In this document: piece by piece, positions 16,223 to 22,028 of the stretch
Position numbering within the stretch: the stretch's first letter is position 1
Layout: each line of letters begins with the position of its first letter
Assembly: GCA_021442965.1 (NCBI GenBank)
Contig: JABUUX010000031.1
Span: forward strand, 1-22,028
DNA length: 22,028 nucleotides
Direction of reading: 5' to 3'
Origin: Treponema sp.
GTDB taxonomy: Bacteria > Spirochaetota > Spirochaetia > Treponematales > Treponemataceae
Notes under the pieces: generated by a model
Databases searched by the model: none
Told to the model about the DNA's origin: nothing
What the model saw: only the letters and a program-made list of their open reading frames with translations
Translations under genes and position numbers: made by a program

Positions 16223-18271
16223 TTAATTATCAAACATTGCTTTTATTTCTTGTACATGCTTCTTTCCCTGAACATCAACAGGGATTTTTTCAACATAGCG
16301 CCATTTCTTAGGAAGTACAACGTTTTCAAAGTATTTCATAAGAAAGCTATGGAAATACTTATTTATATCAAATTTTTCGTTTTCTTTAAACTGTTCTTTA
16401 CCTTTTTCATTCAGAACGATTACAGCTGCCAGATACTGGCGTACATCGTTACTTAGAGCCACAACTTTTACATCACTTATAAGACCTGTTTCCAAAAGTC
16501 TGTTTTCAACTTCTGTCATAGAAATTCTTTTTTCTTCAATTTTTACTATTGAGTCTGATCGTCCTTTAAGAATGAATTTCTGTCCTTCGCCGGTAAATTC
16601 TACCAGGTCCGCAGTAGCAAAACCTTCCGGATTTTTTATGTAAGGAGAAATAATTCTAAGACAGTCATCTTCTCCTTTCCATACTTTTGCGTTGTCAAAA
16701 GGGGTCCATACAACACCGTCTCTGTTTTGCTGGCGATATGCAATTCCTGAAGTTTCAGTAGAACCGTAAACTTCCAGCGGACAGAAACCGAATACTTTTT
16801 CTGTAGAAACAGCTAGTTCCGGGCTTACAGCCCCACCCGATGTAAATATCCACGGCTTTTTAAGATTCAGTTTGTTTTCTACTTCTACAGTGCGCTTAAG
16901 GAAAGCAGGAGTAGCTATGATAATATATTTTTCATCTGTTAATTTTTCAAACTCTTCAGGGAATTCTATTCTTGTTCTTCGGAACGGAACTCCCATTGTA
17001 AATGGAAGACATATGCCAAAAAGGAATCCGTAAATATGATGCTGACTTACTGTAGTTATGAGTTTTCTGGAATTAACTTCCTTCCCAAATTTAGAAATTA
17101 TAAAAGCATTGTCTTCTTCAAACTCTTTCATACGTTGTGGAACTGCTTTTGGTTTTCCCGTTGAACCTGATGTAAAAAGAACGATTCTTGTTTCTTCACC
17201 TTTTATTTCGGGAGTAGTCATAATTTCTTCTTTTGAAGGCAGAGGGAGACTTTCTATTAATTCCGGAATATAAGTAGGTCTGGAAGACTCATCGGCTTTC
17301 TGATCAGTAAGGAATTCATTGTCTTTGGTGCGAACTTCATTCATAAAATTTTCTGCAATATTTTGTGTAAGGCATACCTGTTTTTTACATTGCAGGAGTG
17401 AAACCAAAGTTACCAGAAAGTACCAGTAATCTTCACAGTGAACAATCCATTGATCAGCCTGTTTAGAATTTATGTAGGCGCGCATTCTGGCGGTGTCTGT
17501 AAGAAAATCGTTCCAGGTTTTGTATTTTTTTTCTGTCCATCTGTCTTCATAACACATAATGTGATTTGACTTTCGGGAACGTGCGTGAAATTTAGTGATA
17601 GGCCAGGCTTTAATCATTTTTTTATCTACCCTTAATCTGATTAGGAATTCAACAGCGTATAAAAGCCCAATAAGACAATAAGAAATCAGGCTTGTGTAAA
17701 GTGAGTATATTTTTGTAGCAGTATCTTCTGATATGCTTGGGAATATTTTACCTAAAAATATAGTAAACAGTGCAATACCTCCGTTAAGTACGAAGAATAC
17801 ACACCAAATAATATTCACTTTTTTGCAATAGCGGTAAACCTGTTTTTCATAAGAGGAGCCAACAATAGATTTATCTGTAAGGATGGCAAGACGGAAAATC
17901 AGACACGGTGGATTAAGCAGTGAACTTCCGAATATAAAAAGAAGAGTGGCACAAATAAAAACAGGGTAGAGTTTAATGAAAAGAGTTTTTTGTGTAAAAA
18001 AGCACAAGCCTCCGCATACAACAAAAAGAATAGAGGTGGCAACAGGTTTCCAGTCAAAATGACGTTTTCCGTCGGCCTCTTTTTTGAATCCTGTGGAACT
18101 GAAAAAATAAGCAAAACCTAAGACAATTACACACAGAGACATAATGCGCGGGCCGTAGTTGTTTCCGTTCGCATCAATAAACTTATCTTTCCAGATAACC
18201 AGAAAAGAAAAAATTAATAACGGATAAATGGCTGAGATGGCAATAACCAGAAATTTTAAAAACTTTTTCAT
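16223..18271 (-). CDS. Membrane-domain/AMP-ligase fusion (acyl- or aryl-ACP ligase)
   Basis: A 682-residue two-part protein. Residues 1-215 hold about six hydrophobic helices (around 5-26, 42-58, 77-94, 98-117, 153-175, 192-212) and resemble the separate small membrane protein (COG4648 type) found beside the ligase in aryl-polyene clusters. From about 225 an adenylate-forming domain follows: P-loop TSGSTGKPKA (367-376), SGGAVSP (478-484), YGSTE (502-506), LKGRSDS (568-574) and the C-terminal lysine region QGKKHVQEIK (669-678). In aryl-polyene systems such a ligase activates an aromatic acid, such as 4-hydroxybenzoate-type starters, and loads an ACP. The two ACP genes directly upstream suit this. 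No internal stop or frameshift separates the halves. A terminator-like hairpin lies just before its ribosome site. Confidence 0.9.
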   Translation of the reverse strand: MKKFLKFLVIAISAIYPLLIFSFLVIWKDKFIDANGNNYGPRIMSLCVIVLGFAYFFSSTGFKKEADGKRHFDWKPVATSILFVVCGGLCFFTQKTLFIKLYPVFICATLLFIFGSSLLNPPCLIFRLAILTDKSIVGSSYEKQVYRYCKKVNIIWCVFFVLNGGIALFTIFLGKIFPSISEDTATKIYSLYTSLISYCLIGLLYAVEFLIRLRVDKKMIKAWPITKFHARSRKSNHIMCYEDRWTEKKYKTWNDFLTDTARMRAYINSKQADQWIVHCEDYWYFLVTLVSLLQCKKQVCLTQNIAENFMNEVRTKDNEFLTDQKADESSRPTYIPELIESLPLPSKEEIMTTPEIKGEETRIVLFTSGSTGKPKAVPQRMKEFEEDNAFIISKFGKEVNSRKLITTVSQHHIYGFLFGICLPFTMGVPFRRTRIEFPEEFEKLTDEKYIIIATPAFLKRTVEVENKLNLKKPWIFTSGGAVSPELAVSTEKVFGFCPLEVYGSTETSGIAYRQQNRDGVVWTPFDNAKVWKGEDDCLRIISPYIKNPEGFATADLVEFTGEGQKFILKGRSDSIVKIEEKRISMTEVENRLLETGLISDVKVVALSNDVRQYLAAVIVLNEKGKEQFKENEKFDINKYFHSFLMKYFENVVLPKKWRYVEKIPVDVQGKKHVQEIKAMFDN

Positions 18272-18286
18272 CGGTTTTTTTGCTCC

Positions 18287-18321
18287 AAAAAAAGAAAGCC
18301 GGTACCTTGGGAACCGGCTTT
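18287..18321 (-). terminator. Internal terminator/attenuator between the ACP genes and the ligase
   Basis: Perfect 9-base stem AAAGCCGGT/ACCGGCTTT (18313-18321 with 18295-18303), 9-base loop, then on the minus strand C and seven T (18287-18293). It lies 27 bases after the second ACP stop and directly before the GGAG ribosome site of the ligase. Partial termination here would yield more ACP transcript than ligase and export transcript. It could also act as a 3' end stabiliser. Confidence 0.75.
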
Positions 18322-18348
18322 TTAAAATTTTAATTACAGCAGAATAAC

Positions 18349-18600
18349 TTAGTTCATGTATGGAACAAGAGCGTTTACTACATCCTGCAGAGTTTTAACT
18401 TCTTTGAAAATTGAAGGGTCAACGTTTCCTTTGTCAGCAGGCATATATTCCTTCATTTTTACAATAAGGTCGATAGCATCGATAGAGTCCAAATCAAGAT
18501 CATCTCCAAGAAGAGCATCTGGAGTAACATCTGCTTCATCAATTTCGAATTCGTCTACCAGGATAGTTTTGAGTTTGCTAAAGATTTCATCAGTAGTCAT
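18349..18600 (-). CDS. Acyl carrier protein (second of two)
   Basis: An 83-residue acyl carrier protein. The phosphopantetheine site is DLDLDSIDAIDL with Ser39, inside an acidic helix 2. Size, acidity and helix pattern match type II ACPs. Its ribosome site AAGGAGG is close to perfect, suggesting high translation. It is the second gene of the minus-strand unit, 36 bases after the first ACP, and is followed by a terminator-like hairpin. Two distinct ACPs are standard in aryl-polyene clusters (ApeE and ApeF in the proteobacterial naming). I cannot tell which of the two this one matches. Housekeeping AcpP is unlikely because of the gene context and the I-D-A-I after the Ser. Confidence 0.92.
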   Translation of the reverse strand: MTTDEIFSKLKTILVDEFEIDEADVTPDALLGDDLDLDSIDAIDLIVKMKEYMPADKGNVDPSIFKEVKTLQDVVNALVPYMN

Positions 18601-18636
18601 CTTTTTCCTCCTTAATAAAAACTAATAAAAACTTTT

Positions 18637-18897
18637 TTATTTTGCCATTTCGGCAGAAATATATTCAGCTAATGCATCAACCGATGCAAAATGCTTTTTT
18701 GTTTCAGCGCTTTCTGAAGAAAATTTAACACCAAACTTCTTCTTGAGAGCTACGCCCAATTCCAGAGCGTCTATTGAATCAAGTCCCAAACCTTCACCAA
18801 AAAGGGGTTCTGAATCTACAATATTTTCTGGTTTTACATCTTCAAGCTGAAGAGCAGAAATGATTGTTTCTTTAATCTGTAATTTCAGTTCATCCAT
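18637..18897 (-). CDS. Acyl carrier protein (first of two)
   Basis: An 86-residue acyl carrier protein and the first gene of the minus-strand unit. The carrier site is GEGLGLDSIDALEL with Ser41 as the phosphopantetheine attachment point. Its sequence differs clearly from the neighbouring ACP outside this motif, with a more basic helix (ALKKKFGVKF), so the two probably serve different steps, such as starter loading and chain extension. An AGGTGA ribosome site lies about 8 bases before the ATG. Its predicted promoter lies in the divergent control region and overlaps a 17-base palindrome. Confidence 0.92.
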   Translation of the reverse strand: MDELKLQIKETIISALQLEDVKPENIVDSEPLFGEGLGLDSIDALELGVALKKKFGVKFSSESAETKKHFASVDALAEYISAEMAK

Positions 18898-18939
18898 AAT
18901 TTAAATCACCTGTCGAATCCCCCCAAAAGATAGATAGGG

Positions 18940-18956
18940 AGATTTAAGTTAAATCT
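18940..18956. promoter_or_regulatory. Perfect 17-base palindrome, candidate operator
   Basis: AGATTTAAGTTAAATCT: arms AGATTTAA and TTAAATCT around one central base. It overlaps the predicted -10 of the minus-strand ACP promoter and would extend to about +9, the classic position for a repressor. It is 43 bases upstream of the first ACP start codon. Being AT-rich, a chance palindrome is possible, but a perfect 8+1+8 at this place is notable. Confidence 0.5.
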
Positions 18957-18981
18957 TATTGGAATTGTAAAAAAAGTGCAA
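18953..18981 (-). promoter_or_regulatory. Predicted sigma70-type promoter of the ACP-to-exporter operon
   Basis: On the minus strand, TTGCAC (18976-18981) and TAAGAT (18953-18958) are separated by 17 bases, matching the vegetative consensus at 4-5 and 4 of 6 positions. The start would fall near 18946, giving a leader of about 50 bases before the first ACP. The spacer includes a run of seven T. Confidence 0.5.
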
Positions 18982-18984
18982 TAC

Positions 18985-19013
18985 TTGAAAATAAAGAGAA
19001 TTTGATATAGATT
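18985..19013 (+). promoter_or_regulatory. Possible promoter of the methyltransferase unit
   Basis: TTGAAA (18985-18990) and TAGATT (19008-19013) with a 17-base spacer. It sits almost back to back with the predicted minus-strand promoter. If correct, transcription starts near 19020 and leaves a leader of about 140 bases. Other AT-rich hexamers nearby (TTGATA at 19002) could serve instead, so this is a tentative call. Confidence 0.35.
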
Positions 19014-19027
19014 TTTCTGATATACGT

Positions 19028-19146
19028 CATCCTAAAATAGAGACTCTCATCTGGGAGTTACAGGATGCAGTTTTTATAGAGACATGATAAAAAGGTTTGT
19101 GCAAATGGCATTCTCTTTTTATCTTTAAGTTTGCGTTGCAAACTTA
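19028..19146 (+). promoter_or_regulatory. Dyad-rich leader before the methyltransferase gene
   Basis: Three nested or adjacent dyads lie in the untranslated stretch. First, CATCCT/AGGATG (19028-19033 with 19062-19067) encloses ACTCTC/GGGAGT (19043-19048 with 19053-19058, one G-U pair) and is followed by CAG and five T. Second, GATAAAAAG/CTTTTTATC (19086-19094 with 19115-19123) encloses TTTG/CAAA. Third, TAAGTTTGC/GCAAACTTA (19126-19134 with 19138-19146) has a 3-base loop just before the AGGAG ribosome site at 19152-19156. TTTG and GCAAA segments of the second and third can also pair with each other, so exclusive folds are possible. It matches no riboswitch class I can name. Confidence 0.45.
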
Positions 19147-19162
19147 TTATTAGGAGAAAAAA

Positions 19163-20269
19163 ATGGATTCTGCTCGTTTTTCAATTGAAAAGTACAAGAA
19201 GGATGATATTCGTGCTATTGATGCCCGTTTTGAAGCTCAGAAGATTGCTTTTGCACCTCTTTCGTTTCAGGCTATTCGCGCAATGATTGAGCTGGGAATG
19301 CTTAATCTTATTGAAGATGCAGGTGACGAAGGACTTTCAAGAAAAGAAATTGCCGAAAAAACAAATGTTTCTGAATACGGCGTTGGTGTTCTTTGTGAAA
19401 TGGCTTTAGGAATGTACGTTATCAAATTGAATCCAAACAGTGAAGAAGAAAAGTTTACTTTGGGTAAAGTTGGCTGGTTCCTTTTGAATGATAATCTTAC
19501 AAGGGTTAATTTCAACTTCTGTAATGATATTTGTTATAAAGGTGCTTTCAAAATGAAAGAATCTGTTCAGAATGGAAAACCTGAAGGACTTAAAGAATTT
19601 TCTGATAAATGGACAGTTATTTATGAAGGTCTTTCTCAACTGGATGACCGCTCAAAGAAATCCTGGTTTGAGTTTGATCATTTCTATTCAGATATTGCTT
19701 TCCCGGAAGCACTTCCAATAGTTTTTGGAAAGAAACCAAAAACTATCGTAGATATTGGCGGTAACACAGCTAAATGGTCCATCGCTTGCTGTAAGTATAA
19801 TCCTGATGTTCATATGACAATTGTTGACCTTCCAGGGCAGACAGCTGTTGCAGAACAAAACGCCGCTAAAGAAAGTTTTGCAGACAGAATCAGTACTTAT
19901 GCAACAAATATTCTTGCTGAAACAACAAAACTTCCTGATAATCCTGATGCAGTATGGATGAGTCAGTTTTTGGACTGTTTCAGCCTGCATCAGGTTACAA
20001 AAATTCTTAAGAAGGTTCATGGCGTAGCTAATGAAAATACAAATGTGTACGTTTTGGAACCTCTTTGGGATAAGCAGCAGTTCGAAGGAAATACATATTC
20101 TCTTATGGGAACGTCACTGTATTTTACATGTATGGCAAATGGTAACAGCAAGATGTACCGTTTCCAGGAACTGGTTGATGCAATTGAAGAAGCCGGATTC
20201 AAACTGGATTGTGCACACCACAATCTTGGTTCACAGGCTTACTCACTTTTAGTATTCAAAAAGAAATAA
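19163..20269 (+). CDS. SAM-dependent methyltransferase, O-methyltransferase family 2 type
   Basis: A 368-residue enzyme. The N-terminal third is a winged-helix dimerisation domain (about 30-110, including LSRKEIAEKTNVSEYGVGVL), as in plant-type O-methyltransferases. The Rossmann domain begins with TIVDIGGNTAKWSI (194-207), the SAM-binding motif; N-T-A replaces the more common G-T-G. VDLPGQ (the acidic strand 2) and WMSQFLDCFSLHQ follow. It probably methylates the aromatic head group of the cluster product on oxygen or carbon; related methyltransferases occur in flexirubin and some aryl-polyene clusters. It is first in the plus-strand unit, with an AGGAG ribosome site 6 bases before the ATG and a long structured leader. 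The ketosynthase-like gene starts 15 bases after its stop. Confidence 0.87.
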   Translation: MDSARFSIEKYKKDDIRAIDARFEAQKIAFAPLSFQAIRAMIELGMLNLIEDAGDEGLSRKEIAEKTNVSEYGVGVLCEMALGMYVIKLNPNSEEEKFTLGKVGWFLLNDNLTRVNFNFCNDICYKGAFKMKESVQNGKPEGLKEFSDKWTVIYEGLSQLDDRSKKSWFEFDHFYSDIAFPEALPIVFGKKPKTIVDIGGNTAKWSIACCKYNPDVHMTIVDLPGQTAVAEQNAAKESFADRISTYATNILAETTKLPDNPDAVWMSQFLDCFSLHQVTKILKKVHGVANENTNVYVLEPLWDKQQFEGNTYSLMGTSLYFTCMANGNSKMYRFQELVDAIEEAGFKLDCAHHNLGSQAYSLLVFKKK

Positions 20270-20284
20270 TCTTTTTAAGAAATT

Positions 20285-20890
20285 ATGGAAAAGATTTATA
20301 TTTCAGATATCTGTTCTTTTGTTCCCGAAGTTCCAACTGAAGTTCCAAAGTTGGAATTTGCGGAGCCTCTGTTTAAAAGGCGGCTGAGTCAGATTTCCAA
20401 AATGACAATTCAGGTTGTTCATGACATTATGGAAAAAACATCCCTCACAGATGAAACAAAACTAATGTTTGTATCTCTTAGAGGGGAAATCAAAAGAGAG
20501 TTTACAATAAATGAACTTTTGATAGAGGATGGCTCAATTTTGCCGGCAAGTTTTTCACTTTCTGTTTTTAATACTCCTATTGCTTTGGCAACTCTTTGTA
20601 TGAAGTTAAAGGGGGGATATTCGGTTATCTTCCCGTCAAAAAATAATTTTCTTGATGCTTTTAAAACTGCTGTGGCTCCAGTTCTGGCCGGAACCGAAAA
20701 GGAAATAATCCTTGTTTATGCCGATGAACTTGTGCCTGATGAATATGGTGACAAACGGCCTGTAGAAAATGTTCCTATGGCCTTTGCCTGCAAGGTTTCA
20801 AAAGAAAAAATGAATGATTCTGTAGAGATTGATGATTTCAGTGTTGTTTCATCATCTCCTGTAGAGTTCCTTAAATATTTGCAAATGTAA
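20285..20890 (+). CDS. Ketosynthase-like N-terminal domain protein (chain-length-factor type)
   Basis: A 201-residue protein that resembles only the N-terminal half of a beta-ketoacyl synthase. Recognisable pieces are PASFSLSVFNTPIALATLCM, corresponding to the P-x-x-F-x-x-S-V-x-N-A region, and EKEIILVYADELVPDEY, corresponding to the strand with (Y/A)-D-E-x-(V/L)-P. No active-site Cys-His-His set is present, so it should not condense by itself. Short proteins of this type in aryl-polyene clusters act with a catalytic ketosynthase, as ApeC does with ApeO (from memory of the proteobacterial system). It is somewhat shorter than typical members. The ribosome site (AAGAAA) is weak and the gap from the methyltransferase is 15 bases. 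A catalytic partner is not encoded in the window. Confidence 0.8.
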   Translation: MEKIYISDICSFVPEVPTEVPKLEFAEPLFKRRLSQISKMTIQVVHDIMEKTSLTDETKLMFVSLRGEIKREFTINELLIEDGSILPASFSLSVFNTPIALATLCMKLKGGYSVIFPSKNNFLDAFKTAVAPVLAGTEKEIILVYADELVPDEYGDKRPVENVPMAFACKVSKEKMNDSVEIDDFSVVSSSPVEFLKYLQM

Positions 20891-20928
20891 AATTGAATAG
20901 CGACTAATTTATAGAAAAAGAGAGAAAT

Positions 20929-21804
20929 ATGGCCAAATCAAAAGCTGAAAAAGAAGAAATCAAACAAAAGTATAATCATGATGATCTTCCAAAAATCAAA
21001 AATATCTTTATCTATCCCTATTTTTGTTTTATGAAACTTTTCTGTTATGCATTTTTTGGGGTAGGGGCAGTAATTCTTGCGGTGCTGGTTTTTCCGTTCT
21101 TTCATATTTTTATTCATGATAAAAAGAAATTCGGGATTACAGCAAGAAGTTATGTTTCACATACTTTCAGATTTTTTATAAACATGATGAGAGTTACCGG
21201 AGTTATCCGTCTTAAGAATGATGATTTGGAAGCTATGAAAAACCTTCGAGGAAAAGTAATTATTGCTAATCATCCGTCAATTCTGGACTTTGTATTTATA
21301 ATGTCTTTTGTGCCTACAGCAACTTGTATTGTTCGCGGAAGTCTCTTAAAAACTCCTGTAGGTGGAGTAATCCGTCAGGCATATATTACAAATACTACAG
21401 ATTTTGACGAAATGTGTGCCCGTTGTAAGGAACTTCTGGAACTGGGATGTAATGTAATCATTTTCCCTGAAGGAACCAGAAGCCCTCGCCATGGGCGCAA
21501 TTCTTATAAAAAAGGCGCTGCTCGTATTGCGCTAAAGACTGGAGCAAATGTTCAGCCGGTATTTATAGGCGGAAGTGACAAGTACTGCCTTGGAAAGCAT
21601 GACCCATGGTGGAGTTATAATCATGTAGAACGTCTTTTGTATCATTTTCAGCTTCTTTCTGAAATTGATGTTTCTCAGTATAAAGATTTAAGTGAACCGA
21701 TTGCTGCAAAACACCTTACAGAAAAAATGGAAGAAGTAATTCGTGGTGCGGGCGATGCTTATTCACAAAATCATCCTCTCTGCAAAACCCTTAATACCTA
21801 CTAG
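20929..21804 (+). CDS. PlsC-like 1-acylglycerol-3-phosphate (lysophospholipid) acyltransferase
   Basis: A 291-residue membrane acyltransferase of the PlsC branch. The catalytic NHPSILD (114-120, His115 and Asp120), a GSLLKTPVGG acceptor-binding region near 137-146 and FPEGTR (179-184) are all present. Hydrophobic helices lie at about 28-62. The basic N-terminus is followed by acidic-basic repeats (KSKAEKEEIKQK). Reaction: transfer of an acyl group from acyl-ACP or acyl-CoA to a lysophospholipid-like acceptor. Acyltransferases of this kind are common in aryl-polyene clusters, where they are thought to build the lipid that carries the polyene. It is third in the plus-strand unit, 38 bases after the ketosynthase-like gene, with an AGAGAG ribosome site, and is followed by a hairpin that may end the transcript. 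Confidence 0.9.
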   Translation: MAKSKAEKEEIKQKYNHDDLPKIKNIFIYPYFCFMKLFCYAFFGVGAVILAVLVFPFFHIFIHDKKKFGITARSYVSHTFRFFINMMRVTGVIRLKNDDLEAMKNLRGKVIIANHPSILDFVFIMSFVPTATCIVRGSLLKTPVGGVIRQAYITNTTDFDEMCARCKELLELGCNVIIFPEGTRSPRHGRNSYKKGAARIALKTGANVQPVFIGGSDKYCLGKHDPWWSYNHVERLLYHFQLLSEIDVSQYKDLSEPIAAKHLTEKMEEVIRGAGDAYSQNHPLCKTLNTY

Positions 21805-21824
21805 GCAGTAAAATGTCTGATTTA

Positions 21825-21875
21825 AAGGACTGTTCAAGAAGTGGTTACATTTTGAGAACAGTCCTTAATATTTTA
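21825..21875 (+). terminator. Probable terminator after the PlsC-like gene
   Basis: Perfect 11-base inverted repeat AAGGACTGTTC/GAACAGTCCTT (21825-21835 with 21856-21866), loop of 20 bases, followed by AATATTTT. It starts 20 bases after the acyltransferase stop. The loop is long and the T tract short, so efficiency is uncertain. It is the only strong dyad in the 154-base gap before the last gene. Confidence 0.55.
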
Positions 21876-21958
21876 ACCCTGTTTAAGTAAAAAAAATTGA
21901 TTATTTTTTCTAAAATAATGATATTTATTTTCCCTAAAAATGGTTTATAGTTAACTTT

Positions 21959-22028
21959 ATGAAAGCAATAAAAGTTAAATTGACACCAGCCTCCTGTGCG
22001 CTGGATATGGGTGACGGAAGCGAACGCG
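21959..22028 (+). CDS. Start of an unidentified gene, cut by right edge
   Basis: An open frame from ATG at 21959 runs to the end of the window, giving 23 complete codons that begin MKAIKVKLTPASCALDMGDG. No Shine-Dalgarno sequence is visible; the ATG is preceded by AT-rich DNA with possible promoter hexamers (TTGATT at 21897, GATATT about 17 bases later). The G+C content rises inside the frame, as expected for the start of coding sequence. The fragment is too short to assign a family. Position suggests, but does not show, that it belongs to the polyene-type cluster. Confidence 0.4.
   Translation, partial: MKAIKVKLTPASCALDMGDGSER

Noticed and set aside
18349..18897. The ACPs and dehydratase as housekeeping fatty acid synthesis genes
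   Set aside because: Two different ACPs beside an AMP ligase, LolA-like carrier, exporter and thioesterase, without fabF, fabD, fabG or fabH, fit a secondary lipid cluster, not primary fatty acid synthesis.
19028..19067. SAM or SAH riboswitch before the methyltransferase
   Set aside because: The conserved core sequences of the SAM-I, SAM-II and SAH classes are not present; only generic hairpins are seen, so it is reported as an unclassified structured leader.
21825..21866. Inverted repeat as a possible mobile-element end or MITE
   Set aside because: Only a simple 11-base hairpin directly after a gene; no target duplication, second copy or transposase was seen, so a terminator is the simpler reading.
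1..22028. CRISPR arrays, tRNA and rRNA genes, phage or transposon genes
   Set aside because: No regularly spaced repeats, cloverleaf or rRNA-like sequence, integrase, transposase or phage structural protein was recognised in the window.

Overview
The window is an AT-rich, tightly packed bacterial chromosome segment with short intergenic gaps and many overlapping or coupled genes. Lipoproteins, a TolC-type outer-membrane protein and a LolA-like carrier indicate a diderm envelope. Overall protein style and codon use suggest a spirochaete, most likely a host-associated Treponema; this is an impression from the sequence, not a database result.

Left part (1-8850), ordinary chromosome. On the minus strand lies a TolC-like outer-membrane channel, cut by the left edge, preceded without a gap by a large unrecognised lipoprotein. 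A plus-strand run follows: a small membrane-anchored protein, SlyX, a THUMP-domain rRNA/RNA methyltransferase, a TetR regulator and a diacylglycerol-kinase-family lipid kinase. A TrkH-type potassium channel subunit is convergent with the kinase (1-base gap) and divergent from mnmE. mnmE ends at a strong hairpin terminator shared with the gene converging from the right.

Middle (8850-10600). pgsA (CDP-alcohol phosphatidyltransferase) and an SGNH/CE2-like esterase form a minus-strand pair joined by a 1-base gap and separated from the next unit by a hairpin terminator.

Right part (10611-22028), the region of interest: two divergent transcription units that together look like an aryl-polyene (APE)/flexirubin-type lipid gene cluster. 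The minus unit, in order of transcription, encodes two acyl carrier proteins, a membrane-domain/AMP-ligase fusion, a FabZ-like hotdog dehydratase, a family 2 glycosyltransferase, an LpxL-like acyltransferase, a 4HBT hotdog thioesterase, a LolA-like periplasmic carrier and an MMPL/RND exporter. The plus unit encodes a SAM-dependent methyltransferase, a short ketosynthase-like protein without a visible active-site Cys (chain-length-factor type) and a PlsC-like acyltransferase. A final plus-strand gene is cut by the right edge. The gene set fits a pathway in which an aromatic acid is loaded onto an ACP, elongated and dehydrated, methylated, attached to a glycolipid or phospholipid-like anchor, and exported to the outer membrane. 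Catalytic ketosynthase and ketoreductase genes are not in the window; they may lie to the right of 22028 or elsewhere.

The 265-base divergent control region between the two units carries a perfect 17-base palindrome over the predicted -10 of the ACP promoter and a long, dyad-rich leader before the methyltransferase. A terminator-like hairpin sits between the ACP genes and the ligase. No tRNA, rRNA, CRISPR array or insertion sequence was seen, and no gene-free stretch exceeds 300 bases.
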